64,000 nucleotides of DNA from JBJGXI01 sp045635475 (lineage in GTDB: Bacteria > Bacillota > Bacilli > Bacillales > Amphibacillaceae). Location: assembly GCF_045635475.1 (NCBI RefSeq), contig NZ_JBJGXI010000007.1:1-64000 (forward strand), given 5' to 3'. A model generated the notes under the pieces. It was given only the letters and a program-made list of their open reading frames with translations. It searched no databases and had not been told where the DNA came from. The position numbers were made by a program, and so were the translations under genes. Shown here piece by piece: positions 1 to 8,337 of the stretch; position 1 is the stretch's first letter, and each line of letters starts with the position of its first letter.

Positions 1-95
1 CGCGGAAAGCGAAGTGGATTTCCGGAGCGGTGCAAGCACTCTCCAAGTTACGACGGAGTTTATCTATTTTGCGCACTAACAACAATCTTTTAGAA
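1..95 (-). repeat. Dispersed repeat R1, partial copy at window edge
   Basis: The first bases match the end of the R1 element seen near 40.5 kb and 49.0 kb. Shared landmarks are CGCGGAAAGCGA, then GATTTCCGGAGCGG, then CACTCTCCAAGTTA, then ATTCTTTTAGAAAAC-like sequence. Only one end lies in the window. It runs directly into the leader of the thioesterase gene, so an upstream extension of that reading frame would be repeat DNA. Confidence 0.7.
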
Positions 96-122
96 AACAG
101 CCAAACAGAAAGAGGGTATCAA

Positions 123-662
123 ATGGTAGCGAAACCCTGTGTAGCATCTTTGACGGTAAAAACTTCCCATGTGATGCCACAAGATACAAATTTTCATGGA
201 ACATTATTTGGCGGAAAACTAATGGCGCACATTGATGATGTTGCGGCGATTGCTGCTACGAGACACGCGCGTCAGCTAGTGGTCACTGCATCAACGGATT
301 CTGTAGATTTTCTTCATCCGGTAAGAGAGGGAGATACGATCTGCTTAGAAGCAATCGTGACGTGGACGCATCAAACATCGATGGAAGTGTTTGTTAAGGC
401 GGTTACAGAAAACCTGCTTACAGGAGATAGGAAAGTGTGCGCAACAGCATTTATAACGATGGTTGCGATTGATCAGGATAATAAGCCAGTAACTGTTCCA
501 AGTGTGTATCCGGAATCAGACGAGGAGAAGTGGCTACATCAAGAAGCGCCAAGACGTGCAGAGTTGCGAAAAGAACGGAGAAAAAATTCCAAAGATATGG
601 CACGTGATTTTGGAACGGCATTACCATGGAATGAGCAATCCCGATTCGGCGATGCGCCATAA
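123..662 (+). CDS. Acyl-CoA thioesterase, YkhA/hotdog family
   Basis: Predicted 179-residue single-domain hotdog thioesterase, hydrolysing acyl-CoA to free acid and CoA in the cytosol. The N-terminal stretch with NFHGTLFGGKLMAHIDDVAA (about residues 23-42) is the family hallmark; the Gly-Gly-Lys-x-Met-x-x-x-Asp segment lines the active site in known relatives. A second conserved block with SVDFLHPVREGD follows. The C-terminal 50 residues are charged and extend past the fold, as in Bacillus YkhA. The ATG at 123 is chosen because AGAGGG lies just upstream and the open frame further upstream is repeat DNA. It is monocistronic, ending in a shared bidirectional terminator. Substrate chain length cannot be read from sequence. 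Confidence 0.88.
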   Translation: MVAKPCVASLTVKTSHVMPQDTNFHGTLFGGKLMAHIDDVAAIAATRHARQLVVTASTDSVDFLHPVREGDTICLEAIVTWTHQTSMEVFVKAVTENLLTGDRKVCATAFITMVAIDQDNKPVTVPSVYPESDEEKWLHQEAPRRAELRKERRKNSKDMARDFGTALPWNEQSRFGDAP

Positions 663-678
663 GCTGTAGCAACAAAAA

Positions 679-703
679 AACCGCTGTTACATGAACAGCG
701 GTT
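679..703. terminator. Bidirectional terminator between convergent genes
   Basis: AACCGCTGTT, a 5-nt loop, then AACAGCGGTT form a perfect 10-bp stem flanked by A-rich sequence on the left and TTTACTGTT on the right. It serves the thioesterase gene on the plus strand and the HxlR gene on the minus strand. Confidence 0.8.
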
Positions 704-1026
704 TACTGTTGTTCTATTTCATTTTGACTAACCCAGTTTTCGGACCAATTCTTTATTTCTCTAATAACCGGTTCCAGTGCCTTCCCTTTATCGGTTAACG
801 TATATTCGATACGTACAGGAAATTCAGAGTAAACCTTTCGTTCCACAATGAGCTCTTGCTCTAATAGCTTAAGTCGCTCTGATAATAATCTACCGCTTAC
901 GGGAAGTTCAGTTTCCATTTCTGAGAACCGTTTAGACCCGTCAAGTAGTTCAAATAAGATTAAACCAACCCATCTTTTGCTAAACAATTGCATTGCTTTC
1001 TCAAATCGTGGACATAGCTGTTGCAT
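703..1026 (-). CDS. HxlR-family winged-helix transcriptional regulator
   Basis: A 107-residue winged-helix protein of the HxlR/MarR-like group. It shows the family start pattern with an N-terminal Cys (LCPRFEKAMQLF), the KRWVGLILFELLDGSKRF helix, the recognition helix region with SGRLLSERLKLLEQ, and the wing with EYTLTDKGKALEPV. HxlR proteins bind as dimers to palindromes near divergent promoters, and some sense electrophiles through the N-terminal Cys. It is divergent from the ABC-F gene with about 170 bp between them, so autoregulation or control of that gene is possible, though no operator was identified. Regulated target and inducer are unknown. Confidence 0.85.
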   Translation of the reverse strand: MQQLCPRFEKAMQLFSKRWVGLILFELLDGSKRFSEMETELPVSGRLLSERLKLLEQELIVERKVYSEFPVRIEYTLTDKGKALEPVIREIKNWSENWVSQNEIEQQ

Positions 1027-1200
1027 TTGTACTACACCCCAAACTAAAGAACATGTATTTTACATCTTTGAGATAAACTTACTAAAAGTAATTAATATAA
1101 GAATAGCATATCTGTTGAAGTTAGTAAATAAGTCGAAACTAGTCGTGCATGGTTTGCATGAGACAGACCTTGCTTTATAATAATCATGAGGGTGATAGCA

Positions 1201-3084
1201 ATGAGCATTTTATCTGTAGAAAACTTACATAAATCATATGGAGATAAAATATTATTTAATGATATATCGTTCGTTATTAGAAAGAATGAACGTATCGGGT
1301 TAATTGGTGTAAACGGGACGGGGAAATCCAGTCTACTAAAAATAATTGCCGGAATTGAGACAAAAGATGCTGGTGCGATGAAACATGCCAATGATTTTCG
1401 TGTCGAGTACTTACCACAAGATCCAGAGCTTGACCAAAATTTATCCGTGTTAGATCAAATCTATTACGGCGAATCGACATTGATGATTGTACTTCGAGCA
1501 TATCAAAATGCGCTCTTTCAATTAGAAAATGATCCGGATAACACCAAGCTTCAAGATAAGCTAATGAGCTTACAACAAAAAATGGATCAGGAAAATGCAT
1601 GGGATGCAAACGCAAAAGCAAAAACAATTTTGACAAAGTTGGGAATAACCGATTTTGACCAACAAACAGCAACATTGTCTGGTGGTCAGAAAAAGCGGGT
1701 GGCGTTAGCAAAAGCGCTAATCCAACCAGCAGATGTGCTGATTTTAGACGAGCCAACCAACCATCTCGATAATCAAACGATCGAATGGTTAGAAGGTTAC
1801 CTGCCCCAGTACCAAGGGTCTGTTGTACTCGTTACGCACGATCGTTATTTTTTAAATCGGATTACGAATCGTATCTACGAACTAGATAAAGGTATGCTAT
1901 ATACGTACGATGGAAATTATGAAGCATTTTTAGAGAAAAAAGCTGAAAGAGAAGAACAAGAACTTCATGCCGAGCAAAAACATAAAAATACATTGCGCAG
2001 AGAATTAGAATGGCTTCGTCGTGGTGCAAAAGCTCGTACAACAAAACAAAAAGCGAGAATACAGCGAGCGGAAGATCTACAAGAGGTCAATTATGATAAT
2101 AATAAAGCAAATGTAGAATTTGAGATTGGCTCGACACGATTAGGTAAAAAGGTTATTGAAATAGAGAACATTAGCAAAGCCTATCAATCGGCGACCTTTT
2201 TACAAGATTTTAATCTTCTTATCGTTCCGGGGGACCGAATTGGCATTATTGGACCGAACGGAAGCGGAAAATCGACGTTGCTCAATATTATTACAGGCCG
2301 GGTCGCACCTGATACTGGAACAGTAGAAATTGGACCGACAGTAAAGCTTGGTTATTATACCCAAGACCATTCAGAGATGGATGAAAATCTACGTGTAGTT
2401 GAATATATAAGAGAAGTTGCAGAAGTTATTTACACAAAAGATGGTGAATCAATAACAGCAGAACAAATGCTAGAACGCTTTTTGTTCCCGCGCTCGCAGC
2501 AGTGGACCTATATTCGTAAACTTTCTGGAGGAGAGCGAAGACGACTTTATCTTCTACGTGTATTAATGGACGCTCCGAATGTATTGTTATTGGATGAACC
2601 AACCAACGATTTGGATACACAAACGTTAAGTGTATTAGAGGATTATTTGGACCATTTCCCCGGTGTAGTCATAACGGTATCACATGATCGCTATTTCCTT
2701 GATCGCGTTGTTGACCGGTTGATTGCAGTAGAAGTAGGTCAGGAACCTCAAATATACCGTGGAAACTACAGTGATTACTTAGAATTAATTGCTAGTAAAC
2801 AACCCAAAATAGTAGAGAAACAAGAGCAACCAAGGCAACGAAACAAAAAACGAAAACTTTCCTACCGAGATCAACAGGACTGGAATAGTATCGAAGATCG
2901 TATTGCCGAATTAGAGGAACAGATTGAACAGATCAAAGCTAAAATAGAAGCAGCGGGAAGTGATCTCGGAAAAGTCCAAGATCTCTATAAAGAACAGCAA
3001 CAGTTTGAAGAACAATTAGAACAAGCAATGGATCGTTGGACAGAGCTGTCTATTTTAGTAGAAGAAATAGAACAGGAAGATTAA
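1201..3084 (+). CDS. yfmR: ABC-F family ATPase, YfmR/Uup type
   Basis: A 627-residue protein with two ABC cassettes and no membrane domain, so a ribosome-associated ABC-F factor rather than a transporter. Cassette 1 has Walker A GVNGTGKSS (about 36-44), signature LSGGQ (about 159) and ILDEPTNHLD. Cassette 2 has GPNGSGKST (about 351), LSGGE (about 440) and LLDEPTNDLD. The linker between them is charged and helical. The C-terminal 70 residues (from about 555) form a Glu/Gln-rich coiled coil as in Uup/YfmR. Family members resolve stalled or difficult translation. The ATG at 1201 is preferred over an upstream in-frame ATG because GAGGGTGAT precedes it at good spacing. Assignment to YfmR rather than another ABC-F subgroup is from overall architecture. 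Confidence 0.87.
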   Translation: MSILSVENLHKSYGDKILFNDISFVIRKNERIGLIGVNGTGKSSLLKIIAGIETKDAGAMKHANDFRVEYLPQDPELDQNLSVLDQIYYGESTLMIVLRAYQNALFQLENDPDNTKLQDKLMSLQQKMDQENAWDANAKAKTILTKLGITDFDQQTATLSGGQKKRVALAKALIQPADVLILDEPTNHLDNQTIEWLEGYLPQYQGSVVLVTHDRYFLNRITNRIYELDKGMLYTYDGNYEAFLEKKAEREEQELHAEQKHKNTLRRELEWLRRGAKARTTKQKARIQRAEDLQEVNYDNNKANVEFEIGSTRLGKKVIEIENISKAYQSATFLQDFNLLIVPGDRIGIIGPNGSGKSTLLNIITGRVAPDTGTVEIGPTVKLGYYTQDHSEMDENLRVVEYIREVAEVIYTKDGESITAEQMLERFLFPRSQQWTYIRKLSGGERRRLYLLRVLMDAPNVLLLDEPTNDLDTQTLSVLEDYLDHFPGVVITVSHDRYFLDRVVDRLIAVEVGQEPQIYRGNYSDYLELIASKQPKIVEKQEQPRQRNKKRKLSYRDQQDWNSIEDRIAELEEQIEQIKAKIEAAGSDLGKVQDLYKEQQQFEEQLEQAMDRWTELSILVEEIEQED

Positions 3085-3209
3085 CCGGATATGAATGTTT
3101 AACATCAGTACTATGAAATCGACTAAATATCCGAATATATTTTTTGTCGATTATGAGTTGTTATGAAATAATAGAATAGAAAAAGAAAAAATTTGGAGGG
3201 AATAATCAA

Positions 3210-4454
3210 ATGGCAGAACAACAAGCACTAGAAAAATATGCAGAGCTCGCGTTACGAACAGGAGTGAATCTTCAAAAGGGACAACCTTTAATGATCAATG
3301 CACCAATTGATGGCGCAGATTTTACAAGAATCGTTGTGCGAAAAGCATATGAACTTGGAGCTTCCGATGTACATATTAATTGGGCAGATGATGAACTGAC
3401 GCTTTTAAAGTACGAAAATGCACCAGATGAAGTACTAACAGATTTCCCGCAATGGCAGGTTGATAAGTATTTAACATTTGCTGAAAAAGGCGCAGCACTA
3501 TTATCTATCCGATCAACAAATCCGGATTTGTTAAAGGATATTGATGCAGCACGCGTTGCAAAAGCTTCTAAAGCTGGGGCAGAAGCAATGAAAGAGTTCC
3601 GTAAATATACGATGAATGATCGTATTTCGTGGTCAATCATTTCCATCCCAACTGGAGACTGGGCACAAAAAATATTCCCAGACAAATCCAAGGAAGATGC
3701 GATGGAAAGCTTATGGGAGCAAATCTTTAAAATTGTTCGTGTTGATAAAGAAGATCCAGTTGCAGCATGGGATGAGCATAACGCAACATTGAAAAAAGCG
3801 CGTGAAGTGTTAAATAAAAAACAGTATAAGAAATTAATTTATAAAGCACCAGGAACTGATATTGAACTAGAGCTTCCTGAAGGACATGTGTGGAAAGGCG
3901 GAGCTGCAGAAAACACCGAAAAAGGCTATAACTTCAACCCAAACATGCCAACAGAAGAAGTGTTTACACTTCCACATAAATACGGAGTTAATGGTACTGT
4001 AACAGCGACAATGCCATTAAACTACGGTGGAAACGTGATTGATAACTTCAGCTTAACGTTTAAAGATGGTAAAGTTGTTGATTATCAAGCGGAACAAGGA
4101 TACGAGACGTTAAAGCATTTATTGGATACAGATGAAGGGGCACGCCGTTTAGGTGAAATTGCACTCGTTCCACATGAGTCACCAATTTCTCAATCAGGCT
4201 TAATTTTCTATAACACGTTATATGATGAGAACGCTTCTTGTCATATTGCACTTGGAAAGGCATATCCGACCAACCTTGAAGGCGGATCAAAAATGAATGA
4301 TGACGAACTTGATCAGCATGGCGTAAACGACAGTCTTACACATGTCGATTTTATGATTGGTTCAGCGGAGCTTGATATTGATGGTGTTACAGCAAATGGT
4401 GAAACAGAAGCCGTTTTCCGTAAAGGTAGCTGGGCGATCAATTTTGATGAGTAA
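3210..4454 (+). CDS. M29 family aminopeptidase (AmpS-like), copy 1
   Basis: A 414-residue M29 metallopeptidase (AmpS/PepS/thermophilic aminopeptidase T family), predicted to remove N-terminal residues from peptides in the cytosol using a two-metal centre. The C-terminal half carries the conserved run LVPHESPISQSG, YDENASCHIALGKAYP and DQHGVNDSLTHVDFMIG, which contains the Glu, His and Asp metal ligands of the family. Length is typical. GGAGGGAATAATCA precedes the ATG. A close paralogue lies at 20843-22081. It stands alone between the ABC-F gene and a small downstream gene. Confidence 0.93.
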   Translation: MAEQQALEKYAELALRTGVNLQKGQPLMINAPIDGADFTRIVVRKAYELGASDVHINWADDELTLLKYENAPDEVLTDFPQWQVDKYLTFAEKGAALLSIRSTNPDLLKDIDAARVAKASKAGAEAMKEFRKYTMNDRISWSIISIPTGDWAQKIFPDKSKEDAMESLWEQIFKIVRVDKEDPVAAWDEHNATLKKAREVLNKKQYKKLIYKAPGTDIELELPEGHVWKGGAAENTEKGYNFNPNMPTEEVFTLPHKYGVNGTVTATMPLNYGGNVIDNFSLTFKDGKVVDYQAEQGYETLKHLLDTDEGARRLGEIALVPHESPISQSGLIFYNTLYDENASCHIALGKAYPTNLEGGSKMNDDELDQHGVNDSLTHVDFMIGSAELDIDGVTANGETEAVFRKGSWAINFDE

Positions 4455-4518
4455 ACCGGGTGATGTTTGGGTGCGGTCATAACGGGGTATCTTTTCTATA
4501 ACAAAGGGGAGATAACAG

Positions 4519-4689
4519 ATGGACCAACCAAATCCTGAGTTAATAGGTTTTCAACCAAATCCAAATAATGATTTTGGAAAATGCTCAAATTGTGGAAAGC
4601 TGTTGCAATCGAAGCAAGAGGAAAAAATGCAGCTTTGTGCAGAGTGTCAAAAACGTCATAAAGATAAAGAAGTCATTGGTGAAGATTAA
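4519..4689 (+). CDS. Small protein with two Cys-x-x-Cys pairs, zinc-ribbon-like
   Basis: A 56-residue protein starting at ATG after GGGGAGATAACAG. It contains KCSNCGK at about residue 21 and LCAECQK at about residue 39, two knuckles spaced as in a rubredoxin-type zinc ribbon. The N-terminus is Pro/Asn-rich and the C-terminus is strongly charged. The reading frame is followed at once by a strong terminator, which supports a real short gene. It is 65 bp downstream of the aminopeptidase gene and may be cotranscribed. Function is unknown; metal binding is inferred from the cysteines. Confidence 0.72.
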   Translation: MDQPNPELIGFQPNPNNDFGKCSNCGKLLQSKQEEKMQLCAECQKRHKDKEVIGED

Positions 4690-4690
4690 T

Positions 4691-4731
4691 AAAAGCTTGT
4701 CTCTGTGTGTATGCAGAGACAAGCTTTTTTT
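4691..4731 (+). terminator. Rho-independent terminator
   Basis: A perfect 15-bp stem, AAAAGCTTGTCTCTG pairing with CAGAGACAAGCTTTT around an 8-nt loop, followed by T-rich sequence. It closes the aminopeptidase/small zinc protein unit. Confidence 0.9.
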
Positions 4732-4803
4732 GATGGGTGTGGTTGGTGATTGTACTCCTATGTGTTGGATGTAGTGGTTCAGGAGTTGCTGCGGGAGTGC
4801 GAA

Positions 4804-5376
4804 GCGACGCGAAAAGCTTTGGTTAGTTGAATTACGCGTCGCAAAGACCTGTAAGTGACGCGAAAAACCTGAGTGAGTAGAATTACGCGTCGCAAAGACC
4901 AGGAAGCGACGCGAAAAGCATGAGTGAGTAGAATTACGTGTCGCAAAGACCAGGAAGCGACGCGAAAACCCTGAGTGAGTTGAATTACGCGTCGCAAAGG
5001 CCAGGAAGCGACGCGAAAACCCTGAGTGGGTTGAATTACGCGTCGCAAAGGCCAGGAAGCGACGCGAAAAACCTGAGTGGGTTTAATTACGCGTCGCAAA
5101 GGCCAGGAAGCGACGCGAAAACCCTGAGTGAGTAGAATTACGCGTCGCAAAGGCCAGGAAGCGACGCGAAAACCCTGAGTGAGTAGAATTACGCGTCGCA
5201 AAGCCCTGTAAGCGACGCGAAAAACCTGAGTGAGTAGAATTACGTGTCGCAAAGGCCCGTAAGCGACGCGAAAATCCTGAGTGAGTAGAATTACGCGTCG
5301 CAAAGCCCAGGAAGCGACGCGAAAACCCTGAGTGAGTAGAATTACGCGTCGCAAAGGCCAGGAAGCGACGCGAAAA
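4804..5376. repeat. 51-bp tandem array T1 (about 11 copies)
   Basis: Units start at 4804, 4855, 4906 and so on every 51 bp to a partial unit at 5365. Each carries GCGACGCG at unit positions 1-8 and its reverse complement CGCGTCGC at 32-39, so the array alternates the 8-mer and its complement with spacers of 23 and 12 bp. Because 51 is a multiple of three and units lack stops in several frames, spurious long reading frames cross it. It sits between convergent genes. A related array T3 lies at 55382-55738 with the same period and the same end motifs but a different spacer. Confidence 0.95.
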
Positions 5377-5482
5377 GCTTTGAGTACACTAATTGAGTGG
5401 AAATTAGTTAATAAAACCTTGTGATCGGGATTAATCTAGTATATTTGGCACTTACCTGTGACAATCATACTCGTTCAGCAGA

Positions 5483-5945
5483 TGATCAAGTACATCTTCC
5501 AACTACAACACACCAAACGTACTCGATCACCCGCTGATCAAGTACATCTACCTGCACCATCACACCAAACATACGCAATCACCCGCTGATCAAGTACATC
5601 TACCTGCACCATCACACCAAACATACGCAATCACCCGCTGATCAAGTACATCTACCTGCACCATCACACCAAACATACGCGATCACCTGCTGATCAAGTA
5701 CATCTACCTGCGACATCACACCAAACGTACTCGATCAACCACTGATCAAGTACATCTACCTGCACCATCACGCCAAACATACGCGATCACCTGCTGATCA
5801 AGTACATCTACCTGCACCATCACACCAATCATACTCGATCCCCGCTGATCAAGTACATTTACCTGCACCATCGCACCAAACATACTCGATCCCCCGCTGA
5901 TCTGGTATATCCACCCGGATCATCGCACCAAAACCACAGATCACC
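5483..5945. repeat. 52-bp tandem array T2 (about 9 copies)
   Basis: Units beginning TGATCAAGTACATC recur at 5483, 5535, 5587, 5639, 5691, 5743, 5795, 5846 and 5898. The remainder of the unit reads roughly TACCTGCACCATCACACC then AAACATACGCGATCACC. The last two copies are diverged. Each unit carries the palindrome TGATCA. The sequence is unrelated to the adjoining 51-bp array. Spacers do not differ in the way CRISPR spacers would. Confidence 0.93.
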
Positions 5946-5987
5946 GCACGTATGCAAATCCAGACGCTCACAAGCAACAATCTGCCT

Positions 5988-8141
5988 CTAAACCTCCATA
6001 AAACCATTTTTAACAAGCACGGCGCGAATCATGTCATACGTATACCCTTCAGGTAGGGCTTCTTTTAAAGGCTTTAGCTTTTGCTCGTCTGAATCCGTAC
6101 GAGCCTCTATGATTGTTTGCTCCTCTTCTTCATTGAAAAACAGCGACCAATCTAACGGCTGCCCTTCTTTGCCAGCTTTTAGCAAGTGGGTTAATACCGT
6201 TCTTTCTGTTATCGACCGCTCCGCAGCAATGAGTGCAATCGTTTTTCCATCGATAAAAGCCTGATAGCTAACTAGGTGACTTGCTTCTCCGGTACTGCTG
6301 CTACTCTCCTTTTTAGGAAGAGCGGAACTTACGCTGGCAGCAGGTGGCCGGGGTGGTGCTTCATGTGTTTCAAGCCAGGCGCTAACTGGTTCTAAGAAGA
6401 TTTCGCCGTATTGTTCAAATTTCTTAGCACCCACACCTTTTAAAACGAGCATTTCTTGTTCGCTTGTTGGAAGGTAACGGCATATTTCTTTTAATGTAGC
6501 GTCAGAAAAAATCACGTAAGGAGGAACGGCTTTTTCCTCGGCCACTTGTCTGCGTAACTGCCTGAGTTCCTCGAACAATGCTTCGTCATAGTCTGTTTGC
6601 GCCTCGCTTTTTACGACTCCTGTTTTCATCCATACTTGTATTTGCCCTTTTAATACGTCTGCGGCCGCTGTGGTCAATTTTAGAATCGGGAAGCGATCTT
6701 CACCAGCATCTAAATAGCCTTCTGCTACTAGAAAATGAATGAAGTTGGTAATCTCTTTTTCTGTATATTGTCGCATTAAGCCATATGTGGTTAGGTCGTC
6801 GAAACGAAATGATTTTACCTTTTTATCACTCGATCCTTTTAATACTTTGGCAACAAGGCCAGCTCCAAACCGTTCACCCATTCGTTTTACACAAGAAAGC
6901 ACCATTTGGGCTTCCTTGGTCCGGTCCGCGCGTTCACCATCATGCTGACAATTACTACAAGATCCGCAGTCTATTCGTTCTGAAGGATCCTGAAAATAGT
7001 CAAGAATAAATGTAGGCAGACAGCTACTCGTGTGACAGTAGTTGGTCATAGCTTGTAGTTTTTTGTATTCTTGCGCCTTTTTATGCTCTTCTAAATTGGA
7101 CTGTTCTATTAGAAATTTTTGCAGTTGAATGTCTTGTCGGGAAAAAAGTAGAATACAGTCACTTTGTTCCCCGTCCCGACCAGCACGTCCAGCTTCTTGA
7201 TAGTAGGATTCGATATTCATTGGCATAGAATAATGAATAACATAGCGAACATTCGACTTATCAATTCCCATTCCAAAAGCATTTGTAGCAATCATAAGTA
7301 ATTTCTCTTCATTAATAAAAGCTTGCTGTGCTTGTTTACGCTTGTCCTCAGATAATCCGGCATGATACTTTGTAACCGAAAGACCTGCTTTTTCAAGGCG
7401 ATCATACAGTTGATCTGCCTGTTTGCGGGTTGCTGTATAAATAATCCCAGAATCGTATTGCCTGTTGCGTACATACTGAGAAATATAATCTGTTCGATCT
7501 TGTCGCGTAACGACATGGAAAGACAGATTATTTCTTGCAAATCCGGTGTTCACTACATAATTCGGATTAATATTTAATAATTGTTGGATATCTTGAATAA
7601 CTTCTTTTGTTGCTGTCGCAGTAAGTGCAACCATTACTGGTAGGCTTGGAATCTGCTTTAAAGTAGCGACAACTGAACGATAGCTCGGACGAAAATCGTG
7701 CCCCCACTGCGATATACAATGCGCCTCATCAAAGGCGATAAGTGCAAGTGGAATGGATGACAAAGTATTCATAAAAGCAGCCGACTCCAATCGTTCCGGT
7801 GCGATATATAAAAATTGATAATTGCCTTTCCTTAACTGCTGTAACCGATCATCCTGTTCTGCTTGCGTCAACGAACTATTGATATAGGTTGCCGGTATGC
7901 CAAGTGATGTTAATGCATCAACTTGATCTTTCATAAGGGAAATAAGTGGAGAAATAACAATTGCTGTTCCATCAAGCATGAGACCGGGAATTTGATAGCA
8001 TATTGATTTTCCACCACCGGTAGGCATAATCGCAAGGGAATTATGAGAGGAGAGGGTGTACTGAATAACGGAGTCTTGACCTGGTCTAAAACTGTCATAT
8101 CCGAAATATTCTTGTAATAAATCAGTTGCTTCCTTAAACAT
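5988..8141 (-). CDS. recQ: ATP-dependent DNA helicase RecQ
   Basis: A 717-residue RecQ-type 3'-5' DNA helicase acting in recombination and fork repair. Domains in order are: DEAD-type core with MPTGGGKS (about 41-48) and FDEAHCISQWGHDF; helicase C domain ending QEAGRAGRDG; zinc-binding segment with CHTSSC and CGSCSNC; RQC winged helix; HRDC domain (about 515-585, with PPYVIFSDATL and LKGVGAKKFEQYGE); and a C-terminal helix-turn-helix of the HTH_40 type (about 625-690). The HTH_40 tail is found in long Bacillota RecQ proteins. The ATG at 8141 has AAGG upstream; a longer form from 8180 has no good ribosome site. The 3' end faces the T1/T2 arrays. Confidence 0.93.
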   Translation of the reverse strand: MFKEATDLLQEYFGYDSFRPGQDSVIQYTLSSHNSLAIMPTGGGKSICYQIPGLMLDGTAIVISPLISLMKDQVDALTSLGIPATYINSSLTQAEQDDRLQQLRKGNYQFLYIAPERLESAAFMNTLSSIPLALIAFDEAHCISQWGHDFRPSYRSVVATLKQIPSLPVMVALTATATKEVIQDIQQLLNINPNYVVNTGFARNNLSFHVVTRQDRTDYISQYVRNRQYDSGIIYTATRKQADQLYDRLEKAGLSVTKYHAGLSEDKRKQAQQAFINEEKLLMIATNAFGMGIDKSNVRYVIHYSMPMNIESYYQEAGRAGRDGEQSDCILLFSRQDIQLQKFLIEQSNLEEHKKAQEYKKLQAMTNYCHTSSCLPTFILDYFQDPSERIDCGSCSNCQHDGERADRTKEAQMVLSCVKRMGERFGAGLVAKVLKGSSDKKVKSFRFDDLTTYGLMRQYTEKEITNFIHFLVAEGYLDAGEDRFPILKLTTAAADVLKGQIQVWMKTGVVKSEAQTDYDEALFEELRQLRRQVAEEKAVPPYVIFSDATLKEICRYLPTSEQEMLVLKGVGAKKFEQYGEIFLEPVSAWLETHEAPPRPPAASVSSALPKKESSSSTGEASHLVSYQAFIDGKTIALIAAERSITERTVLTHLLKAGKEGQPLDWSLFFNEEEEQTIIEARTDSDEQKLKPLKEALPEGYTYDMIRAVLVKNGFMEV

Positions 8142-8337
8142 GGCAACACCAACCTTTTCATCGCTAATCGGAAACATCATTTGACGTTTCCGAATCTATC
8201 GTATCATGGCAAGGCTAGTAATCACAATTGGTTTTTAAAATGAAGTTGAAATCATACTGGTTTACATTGCCATCTGATAGCCTTAAACTATTTCTATATT
8301 AAGAAATCAATATCATAGTGCCGAAAGGGGGAGAGGT

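Noticed and set aside
30..122. Upstream extension of the thioesterase gene
   Set aside because: The extra residues come from R1 repeat sequence; the ATG at 123 matches the family start.
4779..5354. A 191-residue minus-strand reading frame of 17-residue repeats, as a repeat protein gene
   Set aside because: It is produced by a 51-bp tandem repeat (17 codons without stops) open in several frames on both strands, with no ribosome site and no unique domain.
4804..5945. CRISPR array
   Set aside because: The units are uniform from end to end, with no short repeat separated by unique spacers, and no cas genes are present.
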